Made by a program: the position numbers and the translations under genes | Notes under the pieces: generated by a model | What the model saw: the letters and a program-made list of their open reading frames with translations, nothing else | Database searches by the model: none | Told to the model about the DNA's origin: nothing | Assembly: GCA_002633025.1 (NCBI GenBank) | Contig: NMRB01001965.1 | Location: forward strand, 30,860-94,859 | Direction of reading: 5' to 3' | DNA length: 64,000 nucleotides | DNA from: Notospermus geniculatus | Taxonomy: Eukaryota; Nemertea; Pilidiophora; Heteronemertea; Lineidae | Shown: piece by piece, positions 1-10,612 of the stretch | How positions within the stretch are numbered: position 1 is the first letter of the stretch | Layout of the letters: each line of letters starts with the position of its first letter

Positions 1-780
1 TGTGGTCGATTGAGAATATAGGCCTATAAACGTAGCGTCACGACGGCAAGCTTTTTAAAAAGAAAGAAAGGGGACTGACTTTCACAGGGTCCACGTGTGT
101 GCAGCCAAGGGCGACATGCGGATGCAGACAGACCGTGAGAAAGAGGTAAATAATATGATTAAAAGGGAATTCGGTTTCTTACCGTGAAGAATATAGGAGC
201 CAATTAGGCCTATCAAACAATGACGACGATGTCTCTTGAAGAAAACGGACGAAAGCTTTTAAAGGGCAAACAGGGAAAAACGAGAAAAGAGCTTGGCGTC
301 GTGCCGCGGGTTCGATCCTGGACAGAGTCCCTGAATGGTTGGGAGTCTGAGCTTTTATATGACGCCGCAAACAGATTTGGAGTCCCCGCCCCCTAAAAAT
401 AGTCCTACTCCAAGGCATTTCCCCTTTAAAGATTGACGACGTCATAATCATAGGTGAGGCGCCGTGGGTACTGTTGACGCACGGCTGACGTCACGTGTGC
501 CTAGATCCCTATAAAAGACCCGCAAAGTCGGGTGTAACGGTACAATTCAGCCTAGTGCTGAATTGTAAGGATCATAAGATCAAGTTATGAAGAGAGTTAT
601 ATAACAATAAGGGTAAGTAACCAGATAAAGGGGTTGAATTTCGTCGCGCAGGCATTCTGCCGTCTGCGTGAAGAGGACTTTGGTCACGTGACCAAACAAA
701 CACATGGGCCTAGCCCCAGGGCCGCTTCGAACTGCCGTGGGTGCTTAAATACATCGAAATTACAGATAATACGATCACTA
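1..780. other. Leading spacer, no gene recognised
   Basis: I see no coding region with recognisable homology. The only structured part is a promoter-like cluster near 486-516 followed by a short inverted repeat around 543-567 (ATTCAGC...GCTGAAT). The stretch could be LTR-derived sequence, but no partner LTR is visible in the window. Confidence 0.5.
486..516 (+). promoter_or_regulatory. CRE/E-box plus TATA promoter-like cluster
   Basis: A perfect TGACGTCA (486-493) overlaps CACGTG (492-497), and TATAAAA follows at 510-516. This spacing suits a pol II core promoter. No ORF with known homology follows, so it may be the U3 promoter of a retroelement remnant. This is inference from motifs only. 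Confidence 0.35.
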
Positions 781-990
781 TTAAAGCTGAACTAGATGAA
801 CGAAAAGCCCCCATGCGACGAGCAAAAGAAATGCTAACGCCCTGCAAACACCTCACACGAAGCCAGGCACAGAACATGATAGACCCGACGATGCCAGGAG
901 GGCGCCACCTTATTTGTCTTCGAGCTGTCAAGGTATCATCCTCCTCTGGTGAGCTGCTGAACACTTTTTTCGAAAGAAAAAAGTTCGACC

Positions 991-1062
991 CAGCTGGGAA
1001 TCGAACCCGCGCCCTGTTATCTTTGCTCCACCGTCTTCCCCATTCGGCCACCGATATTGTTG
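991..1062 (-). ncRNA. tRNA-like sequence with A and B boxes
   Basis: Read on the minus strand, it has an A-box-like TGGCCGAATGG (complement of 1040-1052) and a B box GGTTCGATTCCC (complement of 996-1007), spaced as in a pol III type 2 promoter. A full cloverleaf is not convincing, so it is a tRNA-derived promoter rather than a functional tRNA. Confidence 0.6.
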
Positions 1063-1156
1063 GTAGGCTTCGTGTGTTTTCTCTTGTTCATAGTTAGTAT
1101 TATTACGCAAGTCGAAGGCCTACGTCTATGACAAACACAAATCATGTTCTTGTCAG

Positions 1157-1227
1157 CTGGCTCGTTGGCCAAGTGGTAGAGTGTTGAATTACAAATCAGA
1201 AGGTGGACGGTTCGAATCCCGTCAAAA
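1157..1227 (+). ncRNA. tRNA-like sequence with A and B boxes
   Basis: A-box-like TTGGCCAAGTGGTAGAG (from 1165) and B box GGTTCGAATCCC (1209-1220) are both clear. A run of T lies shortly downstream (about 1232-1240) and could terminate pol III. It differs in sequence from its neighbour at 991-1062, so the two heads are not simple copies of each other. Confidence 0.6.
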
Positions 1228-1491
1228 TGACTATATTTTTTTCTTTGAATAGTGTAGGAGGTATCCAGAGTTCTTGACAGCTCTGTTGCCCTAAGACAAA
1301 TAAGGTGGCGCCCTCCTGGCGTCGTCGGGTCTATCATGTTCTGAGCCTTCGTGTGAGGTGTTTGCAGGGCGTTAGCATTTCTCTTGCTCGTCGCATGGGG
1401 GCTTTTCGTTCATCTAGTTCAGCTTTAAGTAAGGGATTTAGGGGACCACACACAATGAGGAGGAAGGGTAATATTTCAAATCACAATTAAA

Positions 1492-1700
1492 TTAAAGCTG
1501 ACGTGAACGAACAAAAAGCCCCCTTGCGACGAGCAAGAGAATTGCAAACGCCCTGCAAACACCTCAAACGAAGGCTCAGAACATGATAGACCCCACGACA
1601 CCAGGAGGGTGCCACCTTATTTGCCTTCAGGCAACAGAGCTGTCAACATCTCCGGATACCGGTACCTCTTACACTACTCAAAGAAAAAAAATTGTAGTTA
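1492..1700 (-). mobile_element. Partial copy of the tRNA-bearing TTAA MITE
   Basis: It begins with TTAA then AGCTGACG and matches one arm of the 781-1428 element through the GGAGGGTGCCACCTTATTTG core. It ends in the A-rich stretch that adjoins the tRNA-like head in the full copy. The head and other arm are absent. Confidence 0.65.
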
Positions 1701-2673
1701 TGGTTGTATTAATTGTAGTTATTGAGATCACTCAGGTTCTTCTGTTTCTTCTTCTTCTTCTTATTCCACCACTCGATTATTGAGCTAGCCTGGCCAAACT
1801 TGTGAATAAAGTTGAAAACCTTTACCCCTTGTCCATTCTTATATACTGGATTGTTCCCCCAATACCGCGCAGTCTACAAACGTAAAATTATCATACTGAG
1901 GCGGACAAGGGCCTATTTTCCACGCCTACCACGCCCATGCTCTTCACTCATGAATACTGATTTGATCAGTTGTACCCTCGTGAACCTGGCCAGGAATGCC
2001 GCCCTGGGAATATGGGGAATGCGGTAACAGGTGAACAATAGTCGATCAATGGCCAGGCAATCTAACAACCCCTGTTGAAATATTTTGTAACGTCAGCTAA
2101 CTATCCTGTGGATTATTTGTTGAAAAAACTCCCTACTCGCTCATTTCAGCCTGCTGTGATTGTGCAACTCTACACACAAGTAGGTAAATTTAAGTAAGCA
2201 CTTTATAAGATGCACCATCGCATCGGAACTTTCCATGATGATTGCAAGGTTATCAGAATGATGCTAATTTTAGAATTGCACATGGGTTTTGTTTACCGCT
2301 TGGGTGACTGAACAAATGGGGCACCTTCCCAACCAAGGGGGTCTAATAAGGTATGTATCGTGATTCAACAAGGATTGTAAGCCAATCCCATCATGTGGTA
2401 TTAACCCCTTCCCACCCAAGGCTAAGGAACTAAAGATATCATTTCGATTCACCAGGGATGTTGATCAGGTTTCATTCCTCCATGGTAGACCTGAATCACC
2501 AATCATTTCTTTATCAGGAAAGAGTGCAGGAAGTGTGGTGATTTCACTTTTTCAAGTCATCCCGGAGTCACACATAAAACTCATTATTTAAACTGAACTC
2601 AATATTAACCCTTTGCCATTCAGTCACTTAACAATATCTCTCAGTTACCATAGACTGTCAACTCAGTTTCACA
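1701..2673. other. Spacer without recognisable genes
   Basis: The stretch holds a TTC-rich microsatellite near 1739-1762 and otherwise unique-looking sequence. No domain, RNA gene or terminal repeat is apparent to me. Confidence 0.5.
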
Positions 2674-2840
2674 GCAGATCTACCCTCCCCCAGACCAAAC
2701 CAAGCAAAGATCTCACAATTTGAATCTCCACCCAGTCTCCACCCTTTAATGTAAAGCAGATTTNCCCCCCCCCCCCCCGACCAAACCAAGCAAAGATTTC
2801 ACAATTTGAATCTCCACCCAGTCTCCACCCTTTAAAGCAC
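2674..2840. repeat. Two-copy tandem repeat, about 82 bp unit
   Basis: Units begin GCAGAT at 2674 and 2756 and share GACCAAACCAAGCAAAGAT and TTGAATCTCCACCCAGTCTC. The second contains a poly-C run preceded by an N, a likely assembly or slippage problem. A fragment of the unit (TTTAATGTAAAGCAGATTT) recurs near 3046. Confidence 0.8.
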
Positions 2841-3151
2841 CACGGTATTGCCACTTTCTGTCGACAGCCGGCGCAACCGGTACCCGTTCTCCAATACTGT
2901 AGTTAAGCCTTTCTCCCCAGTGTTGGAGAATGTATGATTACACTACAATGCACGTAGTAGCATGCGTAGTTTACCAAGTCGTCAATAGAGGTCTCCCTTA
3001 ACGCGGGTAGGTGTAACGCAGGATTGGGAAGCAATATTGTGGTCCTTTAATGTAAAGCAGATTTCACCCTTTCACTCAGCCAGTGAACCTTCCATTCAAA
3101 ATTTTCCTGTCTGGGGACCATCAAATTTGCTGTCAAGCAAATTTCTCAGTT

Positions 3152-3603
3152 CTAGTTATTTAGACGAGATTCGAACCGTCGGCCTTCTGATCTGTAGTCC
3201 AATACTCTATCCACTCGGCCAACGAGCCACCTGACAGGGACATGATTTGTGTTTGTCATAGACGTAGGGCTTCGACTTACGTAAATAATACTACGAATAA
3301 GAGAAAACATGAGAAGTCCTCCAACAAGTTCGGTGGCCGAATGGGGGAGACGGTGGAACGGAGATAACAAGGCGCGGGTTCGATTCCCAGCTGGGACAAA
3401 AATTTTTCTTTGAAAAAAAAATGTTCAGCAGGAGCTCACCAAAGGATGTTGACACCTCGAAAGCTCGAAGATAAATAAGGTGGCGCCCTCCTGGTGTCGT
3501 GGAGCCTATCATGTTCCGAGCCTTGGTTTGAGGTGTTTGCAGGGCGTTTGCAATTCTCTTGCCCGTCGCATGGGGGCTTTTTGTTCGTTCACGTCAGCTT
3601 TAA
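3152..3603. mobile_element. Second copy of the tRNA-bearing TTAA MITE, one arm lost
   Basis: A minus-strand tRNA-like head (about 3160-3235) and a plus-strand head (about 3330-3397, B box GGTTCGATTCCC) flank the same central spacer as in 781-1428, in inverted overall orientation. The right arm ends AGCTTTAA with TTAA at 3600-3603. The left arm is missing. The right end cuts into a Gypsy LTR fragment. Confidence 0.7.
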
Positions 3604-3757
3604 GTGCATAAATCGCCCGAGGCCAAGCGGGGTGCAGACGATGCATTACGTGAATGTACAGAATGTACATCAGGTAAAGTATAGTGCACACAGGAGCCTA
3701 TACAAAACATACACGAGCCTCGAGCAGACGAATTCACCACATTACCCCTCCTTAAAG
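3604..3757 (-). repeat. 3' LTR fragment and polypurine tract of Gypsy element G
   Basis: On the minus strand a purine-rich tract (complement of 3742-3757, containing AAGGAGGGGTAA) is followed directly by TGTGGTGAATTC. That is the usual junction of polypurine tract and 3' LTR. The LTR is truncated after about 138 bp by the TTAA MITE. Its orientation agrees with the Gypsy pol remains at 6.5-10.6 kb. Confidence 0.55.
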
Positions 3758-4323
3758 AAAAGTTGACGCCCTCGTCAACACCATAAAAAAACACATATAT
3801 ACATACATATTGCAAATTATACAACCAATTCACCAATTTGCATTACAAATTCAATATACAAATTCGAAGATCATCACATAGGCTAGGTAGCCTAGGCCAG
3901 GCCTCATACTACACAACACCACCTAGTCACAAACACCAAAATTCTAGTACTTGTTATTTACACATTACATTTCACAAGTCGCATCACGAAATTCCATTAA
4001 TAGAGTTTACGAGGCACAGTTATCAATAACTATTTACAATACACATCCGATTCAACAAGGCCTAGTCCTAAATAAATCTTTATCATCAACCCATCATCTT
4101 CATCATCAGGTAATCTTGCTGGGCTTCATCTACATCACACGTCTCCTCCGAAAAGTTCATCATCAATGTCCCCCACCGTTTACATCAAGCAGTTGTTCTC
4201 CGTCAAGCTTTCAATGGTCTTATTTCCATTCTCCAGATCTTCATTCTCCTTCATAGCAAGCTTCGCCCTCCTCCACTTCTTACATTCGCTTGTGCGTGTG
4301 TTTAGTGCCGAGGCCAGGTACCT
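3758..4323. other. Presumed 3' untranslated part of Gypsy element G
   Basis: No coding domain is visible. The stretch lies between the zinc-finger ORF side (interrupted by the 4324-5712 transposon) and the 3' LTR fragment, so it is probably the 3' leader of the retroelement. Confidence 0.4.
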
Positions 4324-5712
4324 GGGTGATTCTCCAGTTAGGGGGCAAATTGCAGTCCAGCGAACTCTTGGACCTAAGTTTTCAAGTATGTCTACTCAAA
4401 TGATGAATTGAATTGTTTTCTTGAAAGGGGAGGTTCTGAGCAAAAATATGATACCCTACATGTTGTGTCCCTGCACTTTTTTACAAGAAATCTGCACGGC
4501 CAAAGTTTGACAACACCCTTAAAAGGCTTGTCCGAACTCGAGGTATCCCCACTTTGAACCATTTTAAAGATCTCTTAAGCTGCGTTCACACTGGGCTTTT
4601 AAAACGGTTTGAAAACGTTTTAAGATGTTAAAACGGTTTAGGGTGCCACACTAGAGCCCTCTTAAAACGGTTTGAACGCGTTTTAACAAAAACGGTTCCA
4701 GAAGTGGTTTCAAAACGACTCGACGTCATTCGGGCGCGACAACCGTTTTGAAAACGCTTTGGTGACTGTAGTGTGGCACAGTAGTTTTGGTCGAAAGCGT
4801 TTTCCGTAAAACGTTTTACGGAAAACGCTTTCAAGTCGGTTTCAGTGTGAACACAGCTTTAGATGCATCGAACTGGAAGTATACATGCTTGTCTGCGTTT
4901 GTTGGTGCATGACCATTATTTCCTGAGAGTTTCAGAAGCTTCCGTGTTGTAGTTTTTGATTGATGCACGATGAAACCCTTGTCCTGATTTTTTTATCAAC
5001 TCCGTTACGGCTGCGCAGTAGTGCCATCTGACGCTAACTGAAAAAACTAAGCCCAAACCAATCATGTTCGTTGATGAGGGATCACCTGTGCTGTGAATTT
5101 CACCCCCCCTTTTCCTAGAAAAGGTCATGCCTTAACAGGGAAAAACCAACGAATTCAGTTCGTAGCTTTATTCAACATCAACTCCGTTACACCCCCTAGT
5201 ACCGTAACTAAGTGGAGAAAATAAAAATCATTCATTGTGTATGGGATGCACTACTGACCTCTAGTAACACAAACCAGAATTACATCAATACTTCTGCGCA
5301 TGTTGAAATAACAAGGGAAAATATACTGAAAACATCACCTCCGTTCCCATCAACTCCGTTACAAAATTGCGTAACAGAGTTGACAATAAAATTAAAATCC
5401 ATAATAGAACTACTTTGGTGGTGGTAATTTTCTTCGAAACCTCTTGCTATATAAGGATTGATATCAAGTTTTTAAATTTTTTATACTCCAGGTAATAAAG
5501 TGCGTAACAGAGGTGACGATCTAATGCATTTTCCCTCTTTTCCATTTTAATTTTTTTTTCTTACATCCAAGTCAGAAAACTGCACGTTTTTTATTGTTTC
5601 CTTCTCAAAATGAACCAAATAATGGAATAACCACACCAACACACGAAAAAAATGAGTTTGAAATTTCACCAACTGGAACATGCCAATTTGCCCCCTAACC
5701 GGAGAATCACCC
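4324..5712. mobile_element. TIR transposon, 1.39 kb, 4-bp duplication ACCT
   Basis: The ends are inverted repeats of about 28 bp (GGGTGATTCTCCRGTTAGGG...). The immediately flanking ACCT is duplicated at 4320-4323 and 5713-5716. No transposase is encoded, so it is non-autonomous. Inside, the 13-mer TCAACTCCGTTAC occurs three times (about 4996, 5168, 5349), with inverted relatives near 5374 and 5502, like transposase-binding subterminal repeats. A Harbinger-type MITE (4578-4858) is nested within. The superfamily is not assigned. Confidence 0.7.
4578..4858. mobile_element. Harbinger-type MITE, TTA duplication
   Basis: Terminal inverted repeats AGCTGCGTTCACACTG / CAGTGTGAACACAGCT are flanked by TTA on both sides (4575-4577, 4859-4861), fitting the TWA preference of PIF/Harbinger. 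The interior is built from AAAACGGTTTGAAAACG-like repeats and inverted copies. It sits inside the 4324-5712 transposon. Confidence 0.75.
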
Positions 5713-5751
5713 ACCTCCTCATCGCCCCCACTTGCATTTCTGCTATTCCCT

Positions 5752-6417
5752 TTAGTTGGTCAACTTCCCATCAGCGGCTGAGGCAGTGAACCGAGTCAGT
5801 GCCTCAGTATTTTTGTTAATGCTATCATGGCTATTGTAGAGTTCAGTTAGTATGATCTTCGAATTTCTATCCATCCCCGTACTTTCTTCCTTCTTCTTCT
5901 TCTGTTCGTATTCTAACTTCACTTCTCCTTCCTTCTTCTTGTTTTCGATCTCTACCATTATTCTCCTCTTGGGCATCACCTCTTCCGGCTCTCCAATGAA
6001 AATGTCCACATCCTCAGGCATGTCCTCCAACCCAAGGGGATCCCTAGGGTTAAGAACACCCAGGCCACTGAACTCTTTATCTTGCTTCTTCTTGCTTCCG
6101 GTGGTGATGGATGATGTTGCAGAAGAAGTGGAGAGACCAGGGATGATTTTCCGTGGTCTGTCCAGTTCCATGAACTCATTGATCTTCTTTTCATTTATCT
6201 CCTTGTGGGTGCCACGAATTGCATCTACTTTTCCAATCTGCTCACGGCGAGCCTTCCTTATGTGCCGTATTCTGGTGGTGAGTCTTGCAGCTTGTTTCGG
6301 GCACACGTGGCAGACAAATGGGATGTCCTCCTCGGACAGGTGTGCGTGAACTATATGGTTTACCGTATCTGCTTTGGTGTCCCATGACTTCTTGCACTGT
6401 TTACATCTGAACGACAT
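5752..6417 (-). CDS. C2H2 zinc-finger ORF downstream of Gypsy integrase
   Basis: The ATG at 6417 opens a roughly 221-aa frame. It starts with a C2H2-type finger (CKQC...H-x4-H) and a second, partly conserved Cys/His unit (FVCHVC). A basic stretch, then an acidic/lysine-rich, probably helical C-terminus follow. It lies in the env position just past the integrase end. Immediately before the ATG the coding strand reads TTTTATCTTTTCAG, a strong 3' splice acceptor, so a spliced subgenomic mRNA is plausible. The frame is open in an otherwise broken element. Function is unknown; DNA or RNA binding is inference from the fingers. It could instead be a captured host exon. Confidence 0.6.
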   Translation of the reverse strand: MSFRCKQCKKSWDTKADTVNHIVHAHLSEEDIPFVCHVCPKQAARLTTRIRHIRKARREQIGKVDAIRGTHKEINEKKINEFMELDRPRKIIPGLSTSSATSSITTGSKKKQDKEFSGLGVLNPRDPLGLEDMPEDVDIFIGEPEEVMPKRRIMVEIENKKKEGEVKLEYEQKKKKEESTGMDRNSKIILTELYNSHDSINKNTEALTRFTASAADGKLTN

Positions 6418-6466
6418 CTGAAAAGATAAAAGGTTAACCCAAATCAGAGACCTTCGACCAAACTGT

Positions 6467-7708
6467 TCAGTATGGTGGTGGTGTCTGCACCCAAACCATA
6501 TCCCCAACTTCATACTTTGTCAACGCTACCTTGCTGTCGTAGGTTTCCTCATGACGGCGAGCTACTTTGTCTAGATTCTCCCTAGCCATTTCATGGGCCT
6601 TCTCTAATCTATCTCTAATATGCGTCACATACTCGCCATAACTATTTATTTCCCTGTCTGCGTGCAGCTTACCGGTACCAAACATGATTTCAGCTGGCAA
6701 CCTTACTTCCCTACCTAGCATTAGCAAGTTAAGGCTCATGCCAGTCGATTCATGAGGGGTAGCTCTGTAGGCAGCAGCCAGACAACCTAAATTGATGTCC
6801 CAATTTCTCTGCTGTCCCTTCAGATATGCCTTTATCATTCTGATAAGGGTGGAGTTGAATCTCCCAGTCAGCCCATTTCAAATGGGGTGACCTGGAGATG
6901 TTCTGGTTTTCCTAATCTCCAAAAGTCTACAGAGCTCCGCAAAGAGGGCACTTTCATAGTTCCGTCCTTGGTCGCTGTGTAAATCTAGAGGACAACTTAG
7001 TCTGGCTATCACTTCATTCAGTATCTTGTTTGCGCAAGTTTCTGCTCTCTGATCAGGGATTGCAAGCCCCTAGTAAAGTGATCATTCACAACTAGGATAT
7101 ACCTATTTCCTCTCTAGGTTTCAGGTAATGGACCCAAGATGTCAGTAGAAATCCGATCTAACGGACCTCCGACAGACATAGACCCAAGAGGCGCCCTAGG
7201 AGTCTTGCTTGGTGGTTTGATTCTGGAGCACACATCACATTTCATAACCCAGATGTTAACATCTTCTCTCACTCCGTACCAATAAAAAGGTTCTCAGAAG
7301 TGTCTCACAGGTTTTCTTGCGTCCTAAGTGACCTGAGAGAAGTGCATCATGACTCTGGCGTAGGACTTCAGGCCTCATGGATCTTGGGACGATTAGCTGC
7401 ATGAACTCTCCAGATTCGTCCCGTTTGGCAAAAGTTCGGAAGAGAACACCGTCTTGGACAACCAGAGATGACCACAGATTCCAGTAATGCCTGGTAGCAT
7501 GACTGCTGGCGCAAACCTGATTACCAAAAGGGCGTTTACCATCCTCTACCCATGCCAAAACTGGCGTGATATCAGGATCTTTTCTCTGAAGGCTTCTCAG
7601 TCTGCCTCGATCATAAGACGGCGCCCAAGTAGGTTGCAGTTTAGCACTGTCCTGCCTAGTTGTGGCACGTCTTAAGGTCTCAGGAGAGTGATACCAAGTA
7701 CTCAACAT
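6467..7708 (-). pseudogene. Ty3/Gypsy integrase, broken (element G)
   Basis: The minus strand first shows the zinc-binding N-terminal region (SHDALLSGHLGRKKTCETLL). A frame containing STDILGPL (first catalytic Asp) follows but is broken by a stop. Then HSDQGRNYES (second Asp) appears, and finally an intact C-terminal piece with AAYRATPHESTG and a terminal basic domain. Frames change at least twice. Gypsy integrases use a DDE triad to insert cDNA; this copy cannot encode an active enzyme as it stands. Confidence 0.8.
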
Positions 7709-7710
7709 GT

Positions 7711-8461
7711 CTATTGCTCGTTTCTCACATTTCTTACATGGACCACAAGGTAACGACTATTCTCAGTGTCGGTACATTGGCAGTCTCTAGGATTAGGACA
7801 TCTACTGAGGCTATCAGCATTTTGGTGTTTACTACCCTTACGGTACTCTATAGAGAAATCAAACTGAGACAATGTCTCTATCCACCTGGCCAAAATTCCC
7901 TTAGGTTCTTTCATGCTAAATAGCCACTTCAAAGCCTGATGATCCGTACGGACCAAAAAATGACGTCCTAATAAATAGTGCCTGTAATACTCCGTGAAGT
8001 GTTTGATAGCTAACAGCTCTCTGTGTGTGGTACAATAGTTCCGCTCAGCTTTGTTGAACGTTCTACTACCGTAGGAAATCACTTTCTCCTCTCCGTCTTG
8101 CAGCTGAGATAACACAGCCCCTATGGTAGATGCACTAGCGTCCGTGTCCAAGATAAATAACCCTTCAGGATGAGGATAGGCCATGACTGGCGGGTTCGTC
8201 AACACCTGCTTAAGGTTTTCAAATGCTTTTGTATACAGTCATCAGACCAGTGAAAAGGAACACCATCCCTAGTCAGTGATACTAAAGGCTGTACAATTTC
8301 AGAGTATCCCTTTATAAACCGCCTATAGTAACTACCAAGGGCCACCAACCCCTTCACCTGAGTCACATTCGTTGGTATTGGCCAATTTACTAGCTTAGCC
8401 ACATTGTCAGGATTTGGGAACATACCGTCACCAGTGATTATGTGTCCCAAAAATGTCACAT
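7711..8461 (-). pseudogene. Ty3/Gypsy RT thumb/connection and RNase H (element G)
   Basis: The region before the MITE reads FLGHIITGDG and YYRRFIKGYS, typical of the end of Gypsy reverse transcriptase. The next frame has the RNase H signatures LDTDASASTIGAVLSQ and RTDHQALKWL. One frameshift near 8200 separates them. RNase H removes the RNA strand during cDNA synthesis. The frame is continuous with the RT piece at 9.2-9.9 kb once the MITE 8465-9238 is disregarded. Confidence 0.8.
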
Positions 8462-8464
8462 CAG

Positions 8465-9238
8465 GGCCCGGTTTCACAAAGAATCTTAAGTCAGTAGGCT
8501 TAAGTCACTATTTTTGGCTAAGCTAAGACACTGACTTAAGCCCATTTCACAAAGCGACTAAAGTCTGACTCAGCTAAGTCAGTAGCCTGTGACTTAAGTC
8601 ATGCAGAAATGGAACTCTTTCCCGAAAGGAGGTGAGAAAGCGAATCACATGACGAGTCACATGATCCGGTCACCATGGTCACCAGTGTAAACACTCAAAA
8701 TGGCAGATTCTCAAAGCAAACGCCCACCTAGGCCTAAACGAAGCCACATTCATGCATTGCCTACCACTTTGGCCAGAGTGCTGGACGGGGAGACTTCGGG
8801 TGGATGAACATCAACGTCATCATGCATGCATGGTCATGATGTGTGCAGGCCTAGGCCCATCAAGCCTGCAACAGTGGACTGCGACATCCAACACGAAATC
8901 CTCGCACTGACTGAAAGAATAGAATCATGACGCGGCGCGGCATAGGGTCACACAACGTCAACAATTCAGCGTAAGTGGGGTCATGAAGTGCGTTGAGACT
9001 CCTAAGGGGGAACCCAGGCCAAGATACACACAAAAATATTCGCGAAGTGGGAAGTTTCTCAAGAGGGCAGCCATATTTAAGTCAACTCCAGCTGACTTAA
9101 GCCTCCTAGCTACCCGTCTTAACTTTAAGACACTTTTCTGACTTAAGTTTTTTTGAGAACTGCAGACTTAGGCCTAAGCCAGGTAAATTGAGGCTTAAGT
9201 CAACAAAACTGACTTAAGATTCTTTGTGAAACCCGGCC
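8465..9238. mobile_element. MITE of the GGGCC group inside RT, CAG duplication
   Basis: The ends read GGCCCGGTTTCACAAAGAAT and its inverse, with related CTTAAGTCAGT stretches behind. CAG flanks both sides (8462-8464, 9239-9241), and removing the element plus one CAG restores the RT codons across the junction. No transposase is present. The interior repeats GACTTAAG several times. Confidence 0.8.
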
Positions 9239-9241
9239 CAG

Positions 9242-9862
9242 ATTTGAACAACGAACACTTCCTAGGTTTTAACTTGAGGCCAGATATCCGTATCCTTTCG
9301 AAGACCTCGCGCAAGCGATCCAGAAGTGTATCAAAATCTGGCGCATGCACGGTTATGTCATCTAGGTAGATTACACAAGTGGTCCACTGAAGACCATTGA
9401 GTATGCATTCTATAAGTCTTTGGAAGGTGGCTGGAGCATTGCACAACCCAAATGGCATGGTGACACATTCGAACAATCCGTATTTGGTACAGAAGGCAGT
9501 CTTAGGAAGGCATCACTAGCCTTAACTGGAGCTTGTTGGTAAGCAGAGGTCACATCGATAGTGGCGAAGATTTTGGATCCTGCCAGTGAATCGAAGCAAC
9601 TCTGTGCTAACGGTAAGGGAAATGAATCCTTGATGGTTACAGAATTCACTTGCCTCATGTCAATACAGGTCCTAAGAGTGCCATCTTTCTTTTTCACAAG
9701 AACTAAAGGACTCGCCCAAGGTGAGGTTGAGGGCCTAATGATTCCCTGCTGTAACATTTTGTCGATACATTTCTTCTCTTCTTCTTCATATGCTAAAGGA
9801 GTTCTACGCGGAGGTTGCTTCTTAGGTCTAGCATCACCAGTGTCTATAGCATGTTCTACCAA
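9242..9862 (-). pseudogene. Ty3/Gypsy reverse transcriptase palm, frameshifted (element G)
   Basis: The first frame holds PLVLVKKKDGTLRTCIDMR and TIDVTSAYQQ. After a frameshift near 9480 the next holds MPFGLCNAPATFQRL and the catalytic YLDD box. Order and spacing are those of Gypsy RT. The indel and the MITE insertion make it non-functional. Confidence 0.85.
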
Positions 9863-10612
9863 AGTTTCTACCTAGATCACTATCGTCTTTAGAGAAAATA
9901 TCATGATAGTCGTGCAATAATTTGGCTACCTTCGCTCTCTCTTTTCTGGTACGGCCCTTCACCGCGTCTTCAAAAAGATCTCTGAGGTGTGGAGGGACTT
10001 CCATGAGTTCCTCATGCTTCCTAGAATTTGGCCCTTTTACATTTCGCGTTTTCTCTACTCGCGTGTTCAAAGATTTCTCAGTCACCACTAATCTTCGGGC
10101 ATAGTCAAAATTTTCTCGCAACTCAGGATTTTCTTCCTTGAGCAGGGTTCTAACAGTTGTTTTTACCTCTTCTACCACCCCTACGGTCATGTCTTGCTTG
10201 ATAGAAGCATCTTGTGGAAATGGGTTGATTACCCTAACCTTAACCGTCACGTTATCCACAGGATTCACCAAGCATTTTGCGGTGACAAGTCCAGTCCTTT
10301 CCGAAAAGAGTGGACATGTCTCCACAAGTAAATCGCAACCATCAGTGTTAGAACCGTGCTCGACAAATGCGTCGATGATGGCCTCGCTCAACCCAGGGAC
10401 AACGTAGTGATCCGCAGAAAACAGTCTCCTAGTCTTGTGCGGTATCCCTACTTGTTCCAACGGTATAGCTACACCATCAAGGACCAATTTGTCTTCTCTG
10501 AGTATGATGTCAGCAGGACCACTCCGGTGCTGCTGTAACACGTCTGCCCCTAGAAGCACATCATCCTCTATCCCCGCTATTAACACGTTTTGTTTCAACT
10601 TAAGAGGACCCA
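9834..10612 (-). pseudogene. Gypsy protease C-terminal half and linker (element G)
   Basis: The frame opens at LGPLKLKQNVLIAGI and includes LLGADVLQQH, the second half of a retropepsin fold. About 190 residues of linker follow, leading into RT. The aspartyl active-site half is absent here and lies instead at 22.6-23.2 kb, where the frame stops at the equivalent codon. The break is an insertion of roughly 0.87 kb that itself received the BEL element. Confidence 0.75.

Larger units (their letters stand above)
781..1428. mobile_element. TTAA-flanked MITE with two divergent tRNA-like cores
   Basis: The element runs from TTAA (781-784) to TTAA (1425-1428). Its ends are inverted repeats starting TTAAAGCTGAACTAGATGAA, with about 45 bp nearly perfect and related sequence continuing for about 170 bp on each side. 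Between the arms lie two tRNA-like segments pointing outward from a shared centre: one on the minus strand at 991-1062 and one on the plus strand at 1157-1227. TTAA target preference recalls piggyBac, but the terminal bases differ from canonical piggyBac ends. It could also be read as two tRNA-SINEs fused head to head. The precise TTAA flanks favour a DNA element. Confidence 0.75.

Noticed and set aside
1164-1220. A functional tRNA gene at 1157-1227
   Set aside because: A and B boxes are present but the acceptor stem does not pair and the sequence is embedded in a repeated MITE, so it is called tRNA-like only.
4587-4850. Regulatory array of AAAACG repeats
   Set aside because: The repeats are explained by the inverted arms of a Harbinger-type MITE with a clear TTA duplication.
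5852-6349. Plus-strand 165-codon frame rich in Phe and Ser
   Set aside because: It is the antisense shadow of the zinc-finger ORF at 5752-6417; its composition reflects Lys/Glu codons read backwards.
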